Positions 8,219 to 12,151 of a stretch of DNA of 12,151 nt are shown here, one piece after another. The stretch covers positions 1 through 12,151 of the forward strand of contig JAQIWT010001153.1 in the NCBI GenBank assembly GCA_034696485.1, read 5' to 3'. This stretch comes from Isohypsibius dastychi (taxonomy: Eukaryota > Tardigrada > Eutardigrada > Parachela > Isohypsibiidae). Under the pieces are notes generated by a model, which worked only from the letters and a program-made list of their open reading frames with translations, was not told where the DNA came from and made no database searches. Numbering within the stretch: the first letter of the stretch is position 1; each line of letters opens with the position of its first letter. Position numbers and translations under genes: made by a program.

Positions 8219-8982
8219 GATGAAAAATACAGCGAGTGAACCGGAGAATTTTTTGTTTGTATTACGATTCACGCACGCGATAGGAAAAATAGCAAATAGA
8301 AAATCCACGCGGATATGAAATATCCGGACACGTTTGATATTTTAGCGTTATTTACTTAACGATAAATCTTGCATAATCTTTTCGAGGTTTCCTAAAGTTT
8401 GATGATCAAAACTGAAAAATTACCAGAATTACAATGGTACAATCGAAGAGCAGTTTCATGATAAAAGAATTGGGCGAACTTTTTGATTGGAACTGGACAA
8501 ACGTCTCGAGACTTCATCTCTGTAATGTTGGCCAGCAAGGGTGATTGAACATTCAATTAAATAAGTTTCCCCATTTGGAAAAAGAAGAGGAGAATTTAGA
8601 ACTCTAATCTAGTGCCGAGAAAAAATGATTTGACCACAGTGTTGACCTAGCCGATTTGTACAATCTTATCTGAATTAATCCAACAGATCTATTTTTAATT
8701 TTTTTGAGCGATCGTAGTACATAATTTTAATATATTCAACGCGGATCATCAGATCCTGAAATTTATCCGTACGCTTTCTACACTATATTCTGTTTAAACC
8801 TGCACATTGTCCAGTGGACAAACAGACATAGAGATCATTGCAAGAAACGGCAATGTACCGGAAAATGTGGAGAACTTCACGAGGACTTGACTGGCTATAA
8901 ATGAAATCTAACCGACGATATTAACAAATATTACACACCTGCGCCTCCACTAATTTTTTTTCTTGGTGGCGCTGCTTTGCGG

Positions 8983-9018
8983 GCTATTTTTTGTGCTATT
9001 TTTTCTGCATTTTTTCTG
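8983..9018. repeat. Short tandem repeat, 12-base unit, about three copies
   Basis: Units GCTATTTTTTGT, GCTATTTTTTCT and GCATTTTTTCTG follow each other directly. On the cyclase strand this is just downstream of the candidate poly(A) signal at 9026-9031, so it may lie beyond the transcript end. Confidence 0.6.
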
Positions 9019-9025
9019 TTGCAAC

Positions 9026-9031
9026 TTTATT
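9026..9031 (-). terminator. Probable poly(A) signal of the guanylyl cyclase gene
   Basis: AATAAA on the minus strand about 175 bases beyond the TAG at 9207-9209. It is the first perfect hexamer noticed downstream of the stop. The cleavage site itself cannot be seen. Confidence 0.45.
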
Positions 9032-9151
9032 TTGGTAAATTCTTTCAGATCTTCGAGATCAAATTTATCACAAATTTAGGACTCCCGCACGAAGAAAATA
9101 AGTATTCTGAATATAATTTCTCAAAAGGCATGAACAGATCCATTTGGCTAT

Positions 9152-9171
9152 AAACTATGGTACCATAGTTT
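9152..9171. repeat. Perfect 20-base palindrome in the cyclase 3' region
   Basis: AAACTATGGT followed directly by its reverse complement, with no spacer, 35 bases beyond the guanylyl cyclase stop. On the transcript it would lie in the 3' UTR. It could be a dimeric protein-binding site or a chance sequence; function unknown. Confidence 0.6.
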
Positions 9172-9206
9172 GTTTTCTCTGAGGATTACGTAACACTAGC
9201 CGTAGT

Positions 9207-11313
9207 CTACTGGAAGACACTTCCATTCTGTGACTCTTTGGCGACATTGTCGAGTTGATTATTTGGTTGAGATTGTGTATTGATCATTGGAGGGATCATT
9301 GCTGAATCAGCTGGTTTTGGACTTGATGCCAGATTTACACGCTTCTTGCGCGGAACGTAAACGCAAACATCCTTTTCGATTCGGAATTTGAAACCTTCCT
9401 TCCCAATCAGCCAATATGTTTTCATCACGTCTTTTCCCTGTTTGAACAAAATCGATTGGACTACATTTCGTCACTAAAAATCACCACTTCCGGCACTCAC
9501 CTTGACTTCGGTTTCACCGCGGAATTCTGTTTCATAACCGCCGATTTCGTCGAGAATCCATTTTGAGGTCTCGCTCAGATGAATTTTTAGTTCTAGAAAA
9601 TCATGCTGTTATTTACATTTTTAGAAGTACAAAAGATTAAATGAGGCAAAAAAGTGACCTTTTCCGGTTGATTCCATCCTGCTAGCCGTGTTTACCGCGT
9701 CGCCGAATAAACAGTACCGTGGCATTTTCAAGCCCACAACACCTGCCATTACGGTCCCTGAATGGAAGCCGATTCGTAATAATAACTTTTGATCTGGAAG
9801 ATGAGGGATTTGGAAGTCACGGATCAAATGCTGTAAATCCAGGGCAAGGGTGGCGATTTCTCCTGGAAACACGAACCATAAATATTTGATGCATCAGCCT
9901 CAATAAATTAGAAAACAATTTGATCGGCAGAAACAATGATTTTTTCATACAAATCACTCCTGATACCGGAAATGAAAGAATTCGTTTTATAAAATTATTT
10001 GATCTATTTAACAATATGGATATTGGTGATATTTCATGTGTGCCAAACCAAATAGTTAATTTCACCAAAAACCGCAAGGTGTTTTGAAATTTACCAGCAT
10101 GTCGAAGCCCGTTTCTTCTGGGAAGTCCGGAGACGAGCATATACGCATCACCTGCAATAAAACAATCCCAGAACTGTCTTTTATTCTTTTAAAATTATCG
10201 ATTTTGCACCATGGCTTACCGATAGTTTCAACCTTGTAGACATCATAAATATCGATCCTGTCATCAAATCTGGAAGGAATTAAAATCAAATCAATTGACA
10301 GCCTTAGTTCACTTGAGTCACATGTTCGTCGGAGCAAGAGAGAAACCTGGGAGCGTGGGAAAAAGTAGTTATAATGTAATTCAACATAGTGTAATAGTTT
10401 TGATCATGTTTGGATTATATTCGCCAATGCAAGTGGCATTTTTGTGAAACTTACTTTGTGTATAACGCATTAAGGAGATTGACAACCTGCAATATAAACA
10501 TAAACATATCATGAAATCTTGAAAACACTTGTTGTGCTGTGTTTGCGCATGAAAATAAAAAGGGCCGTTTGAAAAAACAGTTAGAAATAAGTGAGAAATA
10601 AAAGTGAATAACAGATAGAAAAACAAAAAAGTAAAAAAGGACGTTTTTCGTTGTTTTTGATTAAGTTCTGAATTGGTTTTATTAGGAATTTAATGGAAAT
10701 TAACAAATAAAACAAACGTAGATTTAGAGTTCAACAGTTTACCGCATGGTCCAAGGTTTCAAATCGCAATTCTTTGTGTTTAATATGTATTTAACACGTA
10801 CTTCCATAGGGCTTGAAGTTGACGAAATGCGTGTAAAACCGACGATATCCGAGAAGTAAACGGTTACGTCCTCAAATGTTTCGGGTTCAATCGCTTGATT
10901 TCTCAGGAGTTTATTTGCCACAGCGATTGGATATAATGAAAACAGCAGTTCTTCCGCTCTTTTTTTATCGGCAGTCAGATTCTTATTTGTTTCATAAACA
11001 AGTTCCAGTTGTTTCTGCAATTTGGTCGATTCCCGAAACAATCGTCTTTTGTTCAACTGGTACAGGACCGGAAGTGAAAACAGAAGCACCAAACAAAGAA
11101 CGACGATGCGGAAAACGCTCCCAAAGGACGATAATGTTTCCCTTTCCAACTGCTCCGCTTGACAAAGAAATAACGATCCTTCATTTTGTTCGACTTTGGT
11201 GAGAAGTAATGATAAGGTGGTGAAATTAAACTGGGGCTCCAGGACGGCGTCAATCGTCGTTTGATTTCCCAGAAGCGCACTTGACCTTTTCGACACCAGT
11301 TGATGAAAATAAT
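9207..11313 (-). CDS. Receptor guanylyl cyclase, C-terminal 391 aa (5' exons outside window), NIT-GC-like
   Basis: Makes cGMP from GTP at the membrane. Seven exons: 11313-10802, 10486-10455, 10269-10220, 10151-10095, 9862-9659, 9592-9501, 9437-9207 (TAG), frame continuous; the first begins mid-codon after a TTTTCAG acceptor. Numbering from its first full codon: helical extracellular end 1-65, transmembrane helix about 68-86 ([18 protein letters not shown]), signalling coiled coil about 90-125, and [14 protein letters not shown] at 122-135. Then the cyclase domain runs about 145-325, followed by a Pro/Ser/Asn-rich tail. Catalytic residues seen: metal Asp155 (YFSDIVGF) and Asp199 (TIGDAYM), guanine-selecting Glu195 and Cys267 (MPRYCLFGD), Asn274 and Arg278 (NTASRMES). 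No kinase-homology domain lies between membrane helix and cyclase, and the extracellular part looks like the end of a helical NIT domain. The donor after 9659 (GTCACT) is weak, but the join gives the expected STGKELKIH. Confidence 0.9.
10487..10801 (-). other. Intron in the guanylyl cyclase gene, 315 bases
   Basis: Separates the exon ending ...SSPME from the 32-base exon that begins [12 protein letters not shown]-rich and without coding signal; only donor (GTACGT) and acceptor (TATTGCAG) are recognisable. Confidence 0.8.
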
Positions 11314-12151
11314 CTGAAAATAAGATTGTGTTAACGTTTCAGTCCTTATTGCTCTCTGGTATTTTTTTAAATTGATTAAAATAATCATCTATCATGATAG
11401 GCTGGCTATTATTCATATTTGTCGCATATTGCTCAAAATGCACCGTGTCTAACGAAAAACCCACGGGTGTTGATTCATTTGATGTAATTACTGTTTAGGT
11501 ATCAAATCTTTTGGCTCTGCAATTGGCTAGATTTTTACATCAACTAGTTTCGTTTCAAATGAGATTTATTTTAAACGTTCCGCTTTTTGCAAGCTCAGAA
11601 TTCAGCAATAATAACGAAATTCTGATAAATAATGATCCAGAGCGCATAAGACTGTAGAACCGTTTTTCACGCCGTCTTCGTATTTTATTTATTTTGGTAT
11701 TTTTTATCCAATATATATTTATCCATTCGTATTTTATCCATTCTGGTTCGTCTACAGAACCAAAAACATACAATTTAACTGATACAGTCTGAAAACTGGA
11801 ATATTTAACAGCAAATACTGCACCGAAAGTCAGTTAATAATTGCGTCATAAACTTCTTTTATTCAGAAATACTACAGTTAGAAAAATAAGTACTTTCAAA
11901 GCTTGTGAATAGTTAAAAAAGCATGCAACAGATGATGCATCGTAAAGCCTGAAAATTTTCATGTAGCTTCTCCTAGCATTATACGATAATTCGCCTAAAA
12001 TCCCATGTATAGGTCACTGACATTAGCGTGCCTGTGAGAAATTGGTTTTGTAACATTTTGTTATTTGTAATTCAATACATGTCAATTCCACATGGCAGCC
12101 AATTATCTTCCAAAAAACGTGACCGTCTTATCGGAAGATAAAGATAACTTT
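11314..12151. other. Probable 5' intron or upstream DNA of the guanylyl cyclase
   Basis: About 840 AT-rich bases with no exon I can support on either strand, although the cyclase model needs at least one more upstream exon. The likely reading is a long intron continuing past the window edge. Repeated TTTATCCA occurs three times near 11705-11745, and a cluster of GATA-type sites lies at 12103-12147. Confidence 0.5.
12103..12147. promoter_or_regulatory. Cluster of four GATA-factor-type sites
   Basis: TTATC at 12103-12107 and 12128-12132, AGATAA at 12136-12141 and 12142-12147, four cores within 45 bases. GATA factors bind (A/T)GATA(A/G). Density suggests an enhancer or promoter element; chance occurrence in AT-rich DNA is possible. 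Confidence 0.3.

Larger units (their letters stand above)
8219..9206. other. Spacer between the WAP gene promoter and the guanylyl cyclase 3' end
   Basis: About 990 bases, AT-rich, no supported gene. It holds the upstream region of the WAP gene and the 3' UTR of the cyclase. Small structures: GGATAT/ATATCC hairpin near 8310-8324, a 15-base odd palindrome TTGTCCAGTGGACAA at 8807-8821, a stem of 8 matches in 9 at 8941-8949/8964-8972, and a 12-base unit repeated about three times at 8983-9018. Confidence 0.5.

Noticed and set aside
11555-11773. 72-codon minus-strand open frame upstream of the cyclase exons
   Set aside because: Strongly AT-driven composition, no domain, and no splice sites joining it in phase to the exon starting at 11313.
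1-12151. tRNA, rRNA or CRISPR-type arrays
   Set aside because: No cloverleaf with A/B-box motifs, rRNA segments or regularly spaced repeats were recognised on either strand.

Overview
This is a window of animal nuclear DNA with small, intron-rich genes. Most introns are about 54-70 bases long, begin GT[A/G]AGT-like and end TTTTCAG. The gene content is metazoan: a receptor-type guanylyl cyclase, a secreted WAP-domain protein, an SARM1-like TIR domain and an RRM protein. Compact genes and tiny introns would fit a small ecdysozoan such as a tardigrade, nematode or crustacean. That placement is inference; nothing seen here fixes the taxon. All gene models below were spliced by eye, and every model keeps its reading frame across all junctions.

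Layout. Positions 1-530 hold GC-rich imperfect repeats and a run of 12 G, probably upstream or repeat DNA. Positions 531-6496 (+) carry one 18-exon gene for a predicted 974-residue protein. Its order is: unrecognised N-terminus, SARM1-like TIR domain, degenerate second TIR-like domain, SLOG/LOG-type nucleotide-binding domain, basic tail. The 1605-base last intron (4598-6202) contains a complete four-exon gene on the opposite strand (4856-5656) for a 198-residue protein with two RRMs. Positions 6751-8138 (-) encode a secreted four-WAP-domain protein in two exons, with a TATA box at 8213-8218. Positions 9207-11313 (-) hold the 3' seven exons of a receptor guanylyl cyclase: the end of the extracellular region, a transmembrane helix, a signalling helix, and a cyclase domain with all key catalytic residues. 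No kinase-homology domain is present. Its 5' exons are not in the window. The rest is introns and AT-rich intergenic DNA with several palindromes.

The most interesting item is the TIR-TIR-SLOG protein. TIR domains of this type cleave NAD+ into (c)ADPR-like products. SLOG domains are known or predicted sensors of such nucleotides, as in bacterial Thoeris ThsA and the TRPM2 N-terminus. A single animal protein carrying both could make and sense its own nucleotide signal, possibly in immunity or cell death. The fusion is seen in the sequence; the signalling role is inference. The four genes show no operon-like arrangement and no evident functional link to each other.
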